Origin: Paenibacillus luteus
GTDB taxonomy: Bacteria > Bacillota > Bacilli > Paenibacillales > Paenibacillaceae
Assembly: GCF_006542765.1 (NCBI RefSeq)
Contig: NZ_SKCD01000046.1
Coordinates: 1-32,278 of the forward strand
DNA length: 32,278 nucleotides
Direction of reading: 5' to 3'
Shown here one piece after another: positions 1-7,800 of this stretch (the stretch's first letter is position 1; the number at the start of each line of letters is the position of its first letter). A model generated the notes under the pieces. It saw nothing but the letters and a program-made list of their open reading frames with translations, made no database searches and had not been told where the DNA came from. Both the position numbers and the translations under genes were made by a program.

Positions 1-127
1 GGGGAAGTTGTAGGCATATTTAATCATTCGCTATGGACTTCGCAGATTCACTATCCATAAATGGATGCTATTACATATTTGTTTTTTTCAAGTCCTTGTT
101 CCTATGGGCTTTCGTAATTCAGGTTAA
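1..127. repeat. Left copy of a perfect 127-bp terminal inverted repeat
   Basis: Bases 1-127 are the exact reverse complement of 32152-32278, and the match stops at base 128. The length equals a k-mer size widely used in short-read assembly (127). The simplest reading is that both contig ends run into the same multi-copy genomic repeat, met in opposite orientations. The rest of that repeat, perhaps an insertion sequence or MITE, would lie outside the window. I do not recognise the sequence as the end of a named element and it holds no convincing gene. Confidence 0.9.
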
Positions 128-193
128 ACCCATGATTAAAGTCTATTATACCTTTAGCAAGCATCGAATAAATAGTCAGGTGGTGCATCATTA

Positions 194-547
194 ATGAATA
201 TTGCGGTATGGATCGTGCAAGGCCTGCTAGCGCTGGGCTTTGTTTATTCGGGATGGCTAAAGGCGTTTCAGCATGAAAAGGCCAAAGCGTCTTGGGGATG
301 GGTAAAGGACGTTTCAAAGACGCTCGTGGTCGTTATTGGATTAGTAGAGTTGTTAGGGGCACTTGGAATCATTTTGCCTCAAGCGACAAATATCTTGCCT
401 GTGTTGACGCCAATTGCCGCACTAGGACTTGCCGCAGTCGTTCTTTTCGGCGCACTCTTCCATGTTAAGCGTAAGGAATATCGAGATATCGGCGTGAACA
501 TCGTCTTCTTCGCGCTCGCAATACTTATTGCAATCAGTCGGTTTTAA
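194..547 (+). CDS. DoxX-like four-helix membrane protein
   Basis: A 117-residue integral membrane protein of the DoxX/DoxX-like family. The first helix (about residues 4-22) carries the family-style VYSGWLKAF segment. Three more hydrophobic helices follow at about 43-62, 70-88 and 97-115, with a short charged HVKRKEYRD loop before the last. Family members are linked to quinone or thiosulfate-related redox chemistry or to stress protection in the membrane, but many small ones have no assigned reaction and none is claimed here. The ATG at 194 has an AGGTGGTG-like ribosome binding site about 8 bases upstream. The gene stands alone, begins 66 bases after the terminal repeat and is followed by a hairpin at 572-599. 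Confidence 0.8.
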   Translation: MNIAVWIVQGLLALGFVYSGWLKAFQHEKAKASWGWVKDVSKTLVVVIGLVELLGALGIILPQATNILPVLTPIAALGLAAVVLFGALFHVKRKEYRDIGVNIVFFALAILIAISRF

Positions 548-571
548 ACTTCCGTACCGCAAAACAAAGAA

Positions 572-599
572 AAGACAGTACCCCAGAGGATACTGTCTT
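572..599. terminator. Bidirectional hairpin terminator
   Basis: AAGACAGTA at 572-580 pairs with TACTGTCTT at 591-599 around a 10-base loop. Read on the minus strand, the stem is followed by a T-rich run (TTTTCTTTGTTTT), so it fits best as the terminator of the minus-strand unit ending at 677. It also lies just past the plus-strand DoxX gene. Confidence 0.65.
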
Positions 600-676
600 C
601 TGAATAAATATTAGCTTGCTTTGAAGTCGATGAATTAAACAAATCTTATCTTTGAAACCTTTGTTAGAACTATAGC

Positions 677-1108
677 TTACTTATCTTTAAGCAATGCCTT
701 AAACGTTTTTAATTTATTTTGTGCTCGCCGGTACATCAGATAATCAAATAGATTTGCTATGCATATCATCCCAAGCACTATCCATACGATTGGCATGAAT
801 CCCTCTTTATTCTCCATTGTATGGCTTGTGATCATGATTAACGAAGCCATAATGAATGCAGCAACGATTAAGGCAATTAGGTTGTTTATAAAAAAGTAAG
901 TTCTGGCATTTGCCAGACTAATCGGAAGTATCGCAGTTAACCACTCCGTAATTAACCCTATGATAAATCCGATACTCCCGCTAGCTAATACTGCCATAAC
1001 TTTATATGCGTATTGCATTTCTGTATGATCATAGAACTGTAGTATTACGCCAATGAAGATACCGAGAAAGAATGACTTTATAATATTTTCAAAATTAATG
1101 TTTTCCAT
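677..1108 (-). CDS. DUF3021-like four-helix membrane protein paired with a LytTR regulator
   Basis: A 143-residue protein with four predicted membrane helices (about residues 10-27, 37-60, 72-93 and 104-125) and a basic cytoplasmic tail (YRRAQNKLKTFKALLKDK). Size, topology and position directly behind a LytTR DNA-binding protein match DUF3021 proteins, which are typically encoded as LytTR-DUF3021 pairs and are thought to control the regulator from the membrane. Only 10 bases separate it from the LytTR stop codon, and its TAGGGGAA ribosome binding site overlaps that TAG stop, so the two are probably translationally coupled. The family call rests on pattern and context, since no short diagnostic motif is known to me. 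Confidence 0.65.
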   Translation of the reverse strand: MENINFENIIKSFFLGIFIGVILQFYDHTEMQYAYKVMAVLASGSIGFIIGLITEWLTAILPISLANARTYFFINNLIALIVAAFIMASLIMITSHTMENKEGFMPIVWIVLGMICIANLFDYLMYRRAQNKLKTFKALLKDK

Positions 1109-1118
1109 TTCGGTTCCC

Positions 1119-1661
1119 CTATATTTTGAGTGTGATCCTCAGTTTTTTCGAGAACATTTTGGATACTTCTAACTCAACGTTGTTATCCATTCTAAGTACA
1201 TATCTGGAGTTAAACCATGGGATAATTTCTTTGACATGCAGCAAATTAACAAGTTGTGATTTATTGATTCGCATAAAGCCTTTGACTACCCATATGTTCT
1301 CATAATATTGCAAGGTTTCTTTGATGCTGTAACGATTGGATTTAGTATAGGCCATGATACCGTCGGAAGCGGCTTCTAGATATAAAACATCCCTGGGTTC
1401 AATAACCGCAAATTTATTCTCGCTTAAGCCTGTAAGAGTGTTCATCAAATGTAGGTCTTCTTGAACGCCGGAGACTAGAAGCCTAATCACATCCATATAA
1501 TCAATCGCTTCGAATACAACGCAAAGCTTTTCGCTTGGCATGTCATATCCTTTCTCGACTAATACCAAATCGCTGTCTTGCTTAATCTCGATTTGGTATT
1601 TGGATAATTCTCGCTTCAATTTCTCATAAACTTTATTCGAACACAATAATTGAACCATCAT
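1119..1661 (-). CDS. LytTR-domain DNA-binding transcriptional regulator
   Basis: The C-terminal half is a LytTR domain: VIEPRDVLYLEAASDG begins the first strand, followed by the YSIKETLQYYE strand-helix and the FMRINKSQLVNL...RMDNNVELEVSK core. There is no receiver phospho-acceptor domain. The N-terminal 75 residues (...LLVSGVQEDLHLMNTLTG) look like the short alpha/beta extension seen in LytTR proteins partnered with DUF3021. Expected role: a dimeric regulator binding direct repeats, probably including its own promoter. I prefer the ATG at 1661 because AATAGGAG sits a few bases upstream. A longer reading from 1691 abuts the upstream stop codon but has only a weak ribosome binding site. It lies between a serine hydrolase gene and the DUF3021-like gene in one apparent operon. 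Confidence 0.8.
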   Translation of the reverse strand: MMVQLLCSNKVYEKLKRELSKYQIEIKQDSDLVLVEKGYDMPSEKLCVVFEAIDYMDVIRLLVSGVQEDLHLMNTLTGLSENKFAVIEPRDVLYLEAASDGIMAYTKSNRYSIKETLQYYENIWVVKGFMRINKSQLVNLLHVKEIIPWFNSRYVLRMDNNVELEVSKMFSKKLRITLKI

Positions 1662-1691
1662 GTGTCTCCTATTGATAGCTTTTTCAGTCAT

Positions 1692-2873
1692 TTATTCCAC
1701 TATTATTCTATCATAAATCATTCTTATTTTTACTAATTCTTCTATTCCTTTCTCCGCAAAATCTAGTGCTCCAAAATTAGCAATAAAATAAGTGTCCTTC
1801 TCCTTATCGTATAACATATAGGTTCCCGTAGCCCCGACTCCGCCGTAAACATCAGTCATAGAGCCTAATAGAAATGACAACTCGCTAAAGTCAAAATACA
1901 TCATGCCTCTACTGTAATAAATGCCTTTTTCGTAGCGCTGAGTAAAGTCGGTCATCCCTCTGTAAATTTCATCAGAAAGTAACACTCCATTTTCTAAAGC
2001 CTTCATAAACGTTAACAAATCATTCATAGTGGTAACCACGCCACCACCTGCCCAGTCAACCGATAATGCGTTCCTGCCGCTATAATCCATACCATTTAGA
2101 TATATCCCAACAATATCAGCTGGTTCATCTTGATAGAACATCAAATAACTATCCTTCATGTTCAATGGCTTAAATATTTTATCATCTAAAATATCTGCAT
2201 AAGATTTCCCCTCAATAGCTTCAAGAATGAGGCCAAGCAAAATATATCCCGTATCCGAATAATAAAATTGCTGCCCCGGTTGGCCAATCGGATGCTGGTT
2301 TTCTCGCGTGAACGCGATTAATGCTTCTGGAGTAAATGATAGATCCGGATTCGCAGAAATGATATCCAGCATCGGTTTCCAGCTCTTCACCGGTCCTTCG
2401 AAATAGTCGCCAACGCCTGACGTATGACTCAGCAAGTGCTGCAATGTGACTTGGTTGCTATAATCGGTGCCGTCGATTACAAATAATCCCCTAAGGATGT
2501 CATCCCCTAGGTAAGATTCGATTTTATCGTCATAATTGATTCTACCTTCTTCAACTAACATGCCGTAAACAGCAGCACACATGGTTTTACCAATGCTCGC
2601 TGAGTGATACTGGCTATTGATGTGGACCGGTTCATCTGAGGTGAGATTTTTTGTACCTACTGCAAATTGCTCAAAATACCCTGTCTGATTCGAGTAAATC
2701 GTCAACAACACGCTGGATAACGAATCATTTTTCGCCACCACTTTGGTTATGTGCTTTTCGATTTTCGCATTAACTGCCTCTTTTGAAATCGGCCTATTCA
2801 TAAAGGCTAATACACTAAATCCAATAATAAAGATAACGATCAAACCAACCACTATTCTTATTCCTATTTTCAT
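1692..2873 (-). CDS. Serine hydrolase of the class C beta-lactamase / penicillin-binding-protein-like family
   Basis: A 393-residue protein with an N-terminal membrane anchor (about residues 4-24), so the catalytic domain is probably extracellular and tethered. The family triad is visible: S93-I-G-K96 (nucleophile motif SxxK), Y205-S-D207 (the YxN position, here Asp as in many esterase-like members) and a late G-A-T-G-T segment in place of the HxG/KTG motif. The LLSHTSG segment is also typical. Such proteins include D-peptidases, esterases and self-protection enzymes; substrate and true beta-lactamase activity cannot be inferred. The start at 2873 is chosen because AAAGGTGG lies 4 bases upstream. 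It leads a minus-strand unit with the LytTR and DUF3021-like genes. The frame stays open upstream of this start (see 2874-3143). Confidence 0.85.
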   Translation of the reverse strand: MKIGIRIVVGLIVIFIIGFSVLAFMNRPISKEAVNAKIEKHITKVVAKNDSLSSVLLTIYSNQTGYFEQFAVGTKNLTSDEPVHINSQYHSASIGKTMCAAVYGMLVEEGRINYDDKIESYLGDDILRGLFVIDGTDYSNQVTLQHLLSHTSGVGDYFEGPVKSWKPMLDIISANPDLSFTPEALIAFTRENQHPIGQPGQQFYYSDTGYILLGLILEAIEGKSYADILDDKIFKPLNMKDSYLMFYQDEPADIVGIYLNGMDYSGRNALSVDWAGGGVVTTMNDLLTFMKALENGVLLSDEIYRGMTDFTQRYEKGIYYSRGMMYFDFSELSFLLGSMTDVYGGVGATGTYMLYDKEKDTYFIANFGALDFAEKGIEELVKIRMIYDRIIVE

Positions 2874-3143
2874 ATTAACCACCTTTCGTTTTATGCAGGG
2901 GATATACATTAATCTAATCAATGGTTTGCGTTTTAGATACGCTTCTATGCTAAGCGGTCGAAATTCAAGGGTAAGACGACTTTTCGGTGCTCTAACCTTG
3001 CCATCCCAGATGGTAACGACCTTCCCTTTATGACAAATGGTAAATGAGTATTGGTACGAACCCTCATATTGATAACTAATCTCATTAAGGACTTTTATGG
3101 GGCTAAAGGATTTTCCTAATATTTGAAGAATAGTAATAACAAC
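2874..3143 (-). pseudogene. Open-frame gene remnant upstream of, and in frame with, the serine hydrolase
   Basis: The hydrolase frame stays open for 90 codons upstream of its start, back to a TAG at 3144-3146, with no ATG or GTG before the hydrolase region. The translation looks protein-like (it includes EGSYQYSFTICHKGKVVTIW, then DGKVRAPKSRLTLEFRPLSI). I do not recognise the family. It may be the 3' end of a truncated gene that lost its N-terminus and stop. The same 296 bases must also hold the promoters of the two divergent hydrolase genes. Confidence 0.35.
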
Positions 3144-3169
3144 CTAAAGGAAGGGATTGAGCCCATCAA

Positions 3170-3874
3170 ATGGAACTCTATGCCGTAAAAGTTGGAGAAT
3201 CGATGTTTAGCTTAAAATATATCTACCGCGATACGAATCATTCGGAGGAACAAGTCAAGATTGCGTGGTCTTATTATATTGCAAAGCATAATCATAAAAC
3301 GATTTTTATTGATACAGGCTTTCGCGATGAGAATGTAGCCAAGCAATGGGGGATTACGTTCACAGACGTTGAAAACGAAATAGGGAGCATCATTGGCAAC
3401 CGAAGCTTAGTTGATACGGTTATTATTACTCACAGTCACTTTGACCATATTGATAACCTAGACTTGTTTGATGCACCTGAAATCATTATGTCTAAAATTG
3501 ACTATGATCTTGCGCTAAAGCAATGTTCGCCATCCATCAAAGAGAAGCTTCTTCAATGCCATGTTGTGGCGGTTGAAAATGAATATCTATGCAATGATCT
3601 ATTCAGATTCAAAGTGATCGGCGGTCATAGCGAGGGTTCATCGGTCGTTTATTTTGAAACGAATAATCACAACTATATTATCACTGGCGATGAATGTTAT
3701 TCGTGCGATAATATGATAAGCAATCGGCCGATAGGCGTTTTTTCGAGCACAGAAAATAACGAAAGATTTATTAATGATATTCATCAAAGCGGATTAATTC
3801 CGCTTCCATTCCATGATTTGAACATATTCGAACACTATTCTGCCATTTCTAAAAATATAGTCCGAATCCTTTAA
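3170..3874 (+). CDS. Metallo-beta-lactamase-fold hydrolase, lactonase-like
   Basis: A 234-residue soluble protein with the metal-binding motif H88-S-H90-F-D92-H93, a third-ligand segment GGHSEGSS (H153), the bridging aspartate in TGDE (D174) and a late histidine in PFHD (about H216). The HxHxDH motif plus compact size resembles the N-acyl-homoserine-lactonase (AiiA/AttM-like) branch and its uncharacterised relatives. The substrate is not determinable. The start matches the family's first beta strand (MELYAVKVGES). An AAAGGAAGGG element lies about 13 bases upstream, rather far; an ATG at 3203 has a better-spaced GGAGA but would remove the first strand. The gene stands alone and is closed by a strong terminator at 3961. 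Confidence 0.85.
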   Translation: MELYAVKVGESMFSLKYIYRDTNHSEEQVKIAWSYYIAKHNHKTIFIDTGFRDENVAKQWGITFTDVENEIGSIIGNRSLVDTVIITHSHFDHIDNLDLFDAPEIIMSKIDYDLALKQCSPSIKEKLLQCHVVAVENEYLCNDLFRFKVIGGHSEGSSVVYFETNNHNYIITGDECYSCDNMISNRPIGVFSSTENNERFINDIHQSGLIPLPFHDLNIFEHYSAISKNIVRIL

Positions 3875-3960
3875 AGGTACAGCTTCATTTAGATTTATCA
3901 TTAGCTGGATCTGCTGTTTTACCACTACTTGTGGTATCCTTCACCCTACCAATCTTAAGC

Positions 3961-4021
3961 GAACATCAACAAAGGAGCATGCCGTCGCAGCTCCTTTGTT
4001 GATGTTCTTATTGTTTTTTTC
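3961..4021 (+). terminator. Strong rho-independent terminator of the metallo-hydrolase gene
   Basis: A perfect 18-bp stem (3961-3978 with 3990-4007, starting GAACATCAAC) closes an 11-base loop and is followed by a T-rich tail to 4021. It sits between the convergent metallo-hydrolase gene and the probable anti-sigma gene. The stem is symmetrical but the T-run favours the plus strand. Confidence 0.9.
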
Positions 4022-4027
4022 AGAAAT

Positions 4028-4981
4028 TTAGCTGGATAATTTAAGCTCTTTTACCTCGATCTCCTTTTTGCTAAACTGATACGTTACCGTAACATTTTCT
4101 ATGTTCTCCGTATTCTGGTATGCAAGGGAACCCTCAAACCTTAACCTATCATTGCTTTCCCACAAGAGATTATTCACAAAGCTATAATTTTCATGGTCTG
4201 TACGAATCCATGTTTCTAATTCTTTTTGCGCACCATAGTTGATTCTTGCTGATTCTACGAGCTCCGGACTTGTGATGCCCTCTTCAACATTCAAGATTTG
4301 AACGAATTGACTTTTATTAGAGCCCGTTACGATGGCAACAAGCTCCCGATCTGGTGAGGGAATAATTTCTGTAATATACATAGACGGTGCAGAAAAACTA
4401 AAATACTTCTCAAGCACATTGTCTTTTATCCGCCAAAGCACATTTTGACTGCCATAATCCGAGTAATTGTTAAACAGCGTAAATAGCATGCTTCCGTCTG
4501 CTAGTTTAACTATATAAGGACTGCGATAGCTTTTTGACAAAATATCTACGGCAAAAGCAGCCGCATCCGCGATTTTCGAATGATCATTGTTTAAAAATGG
4601 CTGAAGCTCTTTTAACGCTTTCTCTCTTAGCTTTGGATCATTAAAGCATTCAACTAGCCTATTAATAGCAATATAGGTATGTTCATTATTATCGTTCTTT
4701 AAAGCATCTAGAAATTTGTCCGCATCATATTGTACAGTAGGCAGCAGCTCCATAGCTTCGTCTGTTAAATAACGGATGTAAGGCTCTGCATTTTGATTTT
4801 TATAATATTCGGTTGCTAATAACACGGTGGAGGTTGAACTATAAAGGATGAGGCACGCCAATAAAGTTATCCACTTTTTAGATAAGGTTCTTTGCCTTTT
4901 TCCCGCTCCACTATGCTCGGCCGCATCAATTAACCTCTCATCAATAAGCCCGATCTCTTTGTATAGTTCTTCTCTTTTCAT
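4028..4981 (-). CDS. Membrane-anchored partner (probable anti-sigma factor) of the upstream ECF sigma factor
   Basis: A 317-residue protein with a short cytoplasmic N-terminus (KEIGLIDERLIDAAE, a pattern common in membrane proteins encoded next to ECF sigma factors in Bacillota), one membrane helix at about residues 37-56, then an external region. That region begins with helical HEAT-like sequence (about 75-150) and ends in beta-rich sequence (about 155-317). The start codon overlaps the sigma-factor stop (ATGA), with GAGGAGGG 6 bases upstream inside the sigma gene, so translation is coupled. I infer that the N-terminal segment holds the sigma factor at the membrane and the outer part senses the signal. 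No named anti-sigma domain such as a zinc-binding HxxxCxxC motif is visible, so the role rests on context. Confidence 0.65.
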   Translation of the reverse strand: MKREELYKEIGLIDERLIDAAEHSGAGKRQRTLSKKWITLLACLILYSSTSTVLLATEYYKNQNAEPYIRYLTDEAMELLPTVQYDADKFLDALKNDNNEHTYIAINRLVECFNDPKLREKALKELQPFLNNDHSKIADAAAFAVDILSKSYRSPYIVKLADGSMLFTLFNNYSDYGSQNVLWRIKDNVLEKYFSFSAPSMYITEIIPSPDRELVAIVTGSNKSQFVQILNVEEGITSPELVESARINYGAQKELETWIRTDHENYSFVNNLLWESNDRLRFEGSLAYQNTENIENVTVTYQFSKKEIEVKELKLSS

Positions 4982-5535
4982 ACGTGACCCTCCTCTTTGT
5001 CTAAAAACACTCTAAGCTTATTTCTTGTCCGGAATAATAGGGACTTCACCTTACTGCTGCTCATATTAAACCTCATTGCTAGATTATCTATTGAATCGGA
5101 GTGCCAGTACCTCCTAATAAATACATTTCTCGCTTGCTCATCCAAGGCATATAAAAATTGATTGATTGCACTAGCTGTCTCGCCCGCTTCATACTCTGTT
5201 TCTACCGTATTAGGGGAAGCTAAACATCCCTCTAATTCAGTTAAAATGACTTCAAACTCACGATTGCGCTTTTTCGCCGTATTATAACCATGCTTATCCA
5301 GCGCAATATTACGTGTGATCCTTCCTAGAAATACAGAGAACTTCCTAGGCAAGTTAGGAGGTATGGCATGCCATGCCGCTAGGTAGGTATCGTTCTCACA
5401 CTCTTCGACATCCGCATAATTGGAAAGAATATTTCTTGCAATCATTTTGCAATATGCTCCGTACTTATTTTTAGTCTCTGCAATAGCTTGCTGCGATCGC
5501 TGTAAGTATAGTTGAACTATTCCTTGATCTTCCAC
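4978..5535 (-). CDS. ECF-type RNA polymerase sigma factor
   Basis: A 185-residue sigma-70-family protein. Region 2 covers about residues 20-95, with the core-binding YADVEECENDTYLAAWHAI and the promoter-melting segment ending RITRNIALDKHGY. A linker of about 45 residues follows, then region 4 at about 120-180 with a helix-turn-helix in DNLAMRFNMSSSKVKSLLFR for -35 recognition. The frame can be extended to 5598, but I chose the GTG at 5535 because AAAGGAGA sits 7 bases before it and the resulting N-terminus (MEDQGIVQLYLQRSQQAIAE) matches the usual ECF beginning. It overlaps the membrane partner by 4 bases. No clear autoregulated promoter could be read in 5536-5780, where I see no gene. Confidence 0.9.
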   Translation of the reverse strand: MEDQGIVQLYLQRSQQAIAETKNKYGAYCKMIARNILSNYADVEECENDTYLAAWHAIPPNLPRKFSVFLGRITRNIALDKHGYNTAKKRNREFEVILTELEGCLASPNTVETEYEAGETASAINQFLYALDEQARNVFIRRYWHSDSIDNLAMRFNMSSSKVKSLLFRTRNKLRVFLDKEEGHV

Positions 5536-5780
5536 CGAGTATTCTCCTTTTGCTAGCCTCTTATCTATATAGTAGAAAGTTTTTAAAAATGGTTGCACCT
5601 GTTCTATTATTTAACCATATCTATCAGAAGCCAAGTGTCTCTAGATAATACAGCTCCCCTTGCGTTCTTAGCTACCAACGACCAGCGATGACAGCTAAAA
5701 AACCTTTTCGAACTATTCCAATTCTATAAGGAGAAGCCGAATTCTACTTTTACGTGCGAACTGGTTTAGACAAAAAAAGA

Positions 5781-5801
5781 GTTGCCCCTCGACAAGGCAA
5801 C
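5781..5801. terminator. Bidirectional hairpin terminator
   Basis: GTTGCC at 5781-5786 pairs with GGCAAC at 5796-5801. The plus strand continues with CGGTTTTTT and the minus strand with TCTTTTTTTG, so it can stop transcription both ways. Its main customer is probably the ATP-grasp gene ending at 5872 on the minus strand. Confidence 0.75.
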
Positions 5802-5871
5802 CCGGTTTTTTATGCTTCGATTAACTCGTTTTTCTATTGGGAGGATCATTTAACAATTTTCGTTTCTGTTT

Positions 5872-6627
5872 CTATTTTTTTCTCCCATATTGCTTGGCAT
5901 AGGACATAATGCTGCGATACATGCCTTTGTCTTTCATTTGCTTCAGCGGGTAGAACTGAGGTCTTGTATTCACTTCAAGAATCCAAGCTTTCCCTTTTTT
6001 ATCTAAGGCAATGTCAAGACCCAGCTCTCGAAACCCGCTGCTATGCTTGTCAAATAATTGGCCGACCGATTTGCCAAGCTTCTTTAGCTCTTTTTCTTTC
6101 TGATCGATCATGTTCTGGCTAAAGCCTGCTTTAGACAGCGTTTGCCGGAAATATCCCAGCTCGCCGCCTTGATGGTAGTTTGTCGCCACTTTGCCCGGCA
6201 TTCCTATTTTCGTAAAAATCGCTGTGCTCTTCCATACGCCGCTGTTCGATTTCTGAACCATGACGCGAATATCAAAGGGCCTGCCATTTACAGCAGCTAA
6301 TTGAATGCCCTTCTGCAGCAAATAGGATTGCCCCGCTGTACGTTTCTTCAATTGGCCATGGAGAAGCTTTACTGTCGCATACCGGCTTTTCTTGGCGTTG
6401 TGTTGAATTTGGTAGCCATTCTCTAGTTTCTTTATTCGGTTAATATTAAACCCGCCTGTACCGCCTGTAGGCTTGAAGTACACGGTTGAATACTGAGATA
6501 GCATGCTGCTAAGGTTGCTTTGGTTAAAGCGTAATGTACGAGGAACATATTTTCGTATCGTCGCTTTTTTAAGCAGCCACTTCGTTTTTACCCATTTGCT
6601 CTTAACGGTTGTACTGTGATAGCCCAT
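5872..6627 (-). CDS. YheC/YheD-like ATP-grasp protein, short form
   Basis: A 251-residue basic protein resembling the ATP-grasp domain of the YheC/YheD spore-coat-associated family. Visible pieces are the nucleotide-lid segment YFKPTGGTGGFNI, the RPFDIRVMVQK strand, the GRELGLD-like segment FRELGLDIALDKKG and the metal-binding WILEVNTRPQF near the C-terminus (family E-x-N). Full-length relatives have about 350-450 residues with an extra N-terminal region, so this one is nearly bare ATP-grasp domain. ATP-grasp enzymes join a carboxylate to an amine or thiol using ATP; the substrate for this family is not established. The ATG at 6627 is preferred because AAGGGGGAG lies 9 bases upstream; the TTG at 6636 would abut that site. 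It is monocistronic. Confidence 0.85.
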   Translation of the reverse strand: MGYHSTTVKSKWVKTKWLLKKATIRKYVPRTLRFNQSNLSSMLSQYSTVYFKPTGGTGGFNINRIKKLENGYQIQHNAKKSRYATVKLLHGQLKKRTAGQSYLLQKGIQLAAVNGRPFDIRVMVQKSNSGVWKSTAIFTKIGMPGKVATNYHQGGELGYFRQTLSKAGFSQNMIDQKEKELKKLGKSVGQLFDKHSSGFRELGLDIALDKKGKAWILEVNTRPQFYPLKQMKDKGMYRSIMSYAKQYGRKK

Positions 6628-6840
6628 AATGTCCAACTCCCCCTTTCTCTAGCATATGAGGGGCTATTAATGATTGCTCGTGCTCCTGTCTACTACCTCA
6701 ACCTGATGAGAATTCGTTGAATCCCTGTTGACTTCTGCGTTCCTGAGCAAAACGCAAAGAAGTACATCGCCAAAGACGATACCATTTCCTCACAAATCTT
6801 TTACTGCGAACTCTTCCCCATATGTTTCCACGATCAATAA

Positions 6841-6915
6841 TTGAAGAATCGAGAATAATCCACCATTGAAGAATCGAGAATAATCCACCATTGAAGAATC
6901 GAGAATAATCCACCG
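6841..6915. repeat. Three tandem copies of a 25-bp unit
   Basis: Units begin at 6841, 6866 and 6891 and read TTGAAGAATCGAGAATAATC plus CACCA, differing only in the last base of the third copy (G). They lie in the 425-base gap between the ATP-grasp gene and the XRE regulator, about 80 bases before the regulator's promoter. There are no spacers, so this is not a CRISPR array. Apart from this repeat and the promoter at 6995-7027, I see no gene between 6628 and 7061. Confidence 0.9.
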
Positions 6916-6994
6916 ATGAGAAGAGGCTCTGACGAACCTATTGCCGACTTCTTTTTACTTAGAAATGACTATGATACATTCCAAAATGCAATAC

Positions 6995-7027
6995 ATTGTT
7001 TACATTTTACAATACATAAATTACAAT
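6995..7027 (+). promoter_or_regulatory. Promoter and likely auto-operator of the XRE regulator gene
   Basis: TTTACA (6999-7004) and TACAAT (7022-7027) are separated by 17 bases, a good sigma-A promoter. It overlaps an inverted repeat, ATTGT (6995-6999) and ACAAT (7009-7013), in a run of related ACAAT/ATACAT words. Such a symmetrical site over the -35 box just upstream of an XRE gene suggests autorepression; that is inferred. The ribosome binding site GGGAAGGA is at 7046-7053. Confidence 0.6.
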
Positions 7028-7061
7028 AAATTCAAACTTATAACTGGGAAGGATCTCTCGC

Positions 7062-7268
7062 ATGCTTGTTAATAACGTTCGTGAACTGAGAGCTCGCTTC
7101 AGATGGTCGCAGCAAGACCTAGCGGATGCCATTGGAGCCACTCGCCAGACCGTAGGGTTAATCGAGAAGGGAGATTACTCCCCTTCGATTACGCTCGCGC
7201 TTAAAATTGCCTCAGCATTCAAGTTACCCGTTGAGGAAGTTTTTTATTTAAAAGAGGAGGCTGAATAA
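7062..7268 (+). CDS. Small XRE-family transcriptional regulator
   Basis: A 68-residue single-domain helix-turn-helix protein. The first helix contains VRELRARFRWSQQDLADAIG, the recognition helix ATRQTVGLIEKGDYSPS, and the closing helices LALKIASAFKLPVEEVFYL. This is the compact YozG/YgzD-type XRE repressor that is often encoded directly in front of a small membrane protein, as here. The stop is followed after one base by the ATG of the next gene, whose AGAGGAGG ribosome binding site lies inside this gene, so the two are coupled. Probably regulates its own two-gene unit and perhaps secA2 downstream. Confidence 0.9.
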   Translation: MLVNNVRELRARFRWSQQDLADAIGATRQTVGLIEKGDYSPSITLALKIASAFKLPVEEVFYLKEEAE

Positions 7269-7269
7269 G

Positions 7270-7716
7270 ATGTTAACCCGGATCATGCGTTCTCCATTAC
7301 TCTCAACCACTTTGTTTCTCTGCACGCTCGGTTTGTTTTACCTTTTAAAGTTGATGCTGTCAGGGGAACTTTCAACTACAACGGGAAGAATTTATTGCGC
7401 CTTATTTGTTGTCCCTCTAGGCGCTCTGTGGGTGATGCTTGTAGGCATTTATAATCGAAGAAATCCGAAAGACCGCATTAATGTCTGGGCCGTCATTCCC
7501 TTTGAACTTCGGGAAGTGGATGAGGGGCAGCAATGGATCACGTTCAAAGCATGCCGCAACGTCTATATTTACTACAGCTCTTGTTTGCCCATCGCTGTAG
7601 GAACAGTCATATTGCTTCCACCCGATGCTGCCTATATTTTAATCACTTTTGGATTGTTCGGATTGGGCCAATTTCTCGTCTATGGCCTGACTCTATGGAA
7701 GTATAGCCGCGTCTAA
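7270..7716 (+). CDS. Small integral membrane protein of unknown function
   Basis: A 148-residue protein with four predicted membrane helices in two pairs: about residues 12-31 and 40-60, then 105-122 and 125-143. Between them is a hydrophilic loop (RRNPKDRINVWAVIPFELRE and following). I do not recognise the family. XRE-plus-membrane-protein pairs of this shape are common in Bacillota and several are thought to be integral regulators or DUF2178-like proteins. It is tightly linked to the XRE gene in front, and secA2 begins within about 85 bases behind. No catalytic motif is visible. Confidence 0.7.
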   Translation: MLTRIMRSPLLSTTLFLCTLGLFYLLKLMLSGELSTTTGRIYCALFVVPLGALWVMLVGIYNRRNPKDRINVWAVIPFELREVDEGQQWITFKACRNVYIYYSSCLPIAVGTVILLPPDAAYILITFGLFGLGQFLVYGLTLWKYSRV

Positions 7717-7800
7717 TTTCAATAGCACAGGCAGGTGACAGATCAACGCCAATATTGTTCAAAACTAAGCGCATTTCTAGCGAGGGGAGATCTATTGCCT

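Noticed and set aside
1..127. Terminal repeats as telomeres of a linear replicon or ends of a large transposon
   Set aside because: The cargo is ordinary chromosomal genes with no replication or transposition genes, and the length equals an assembly k-mer. An assembly cause is simpler.
6841..6915. A CRISPR array
   Set aside because: The 25-bp units are directly adjacent with no spacers, and no cas gene is present.
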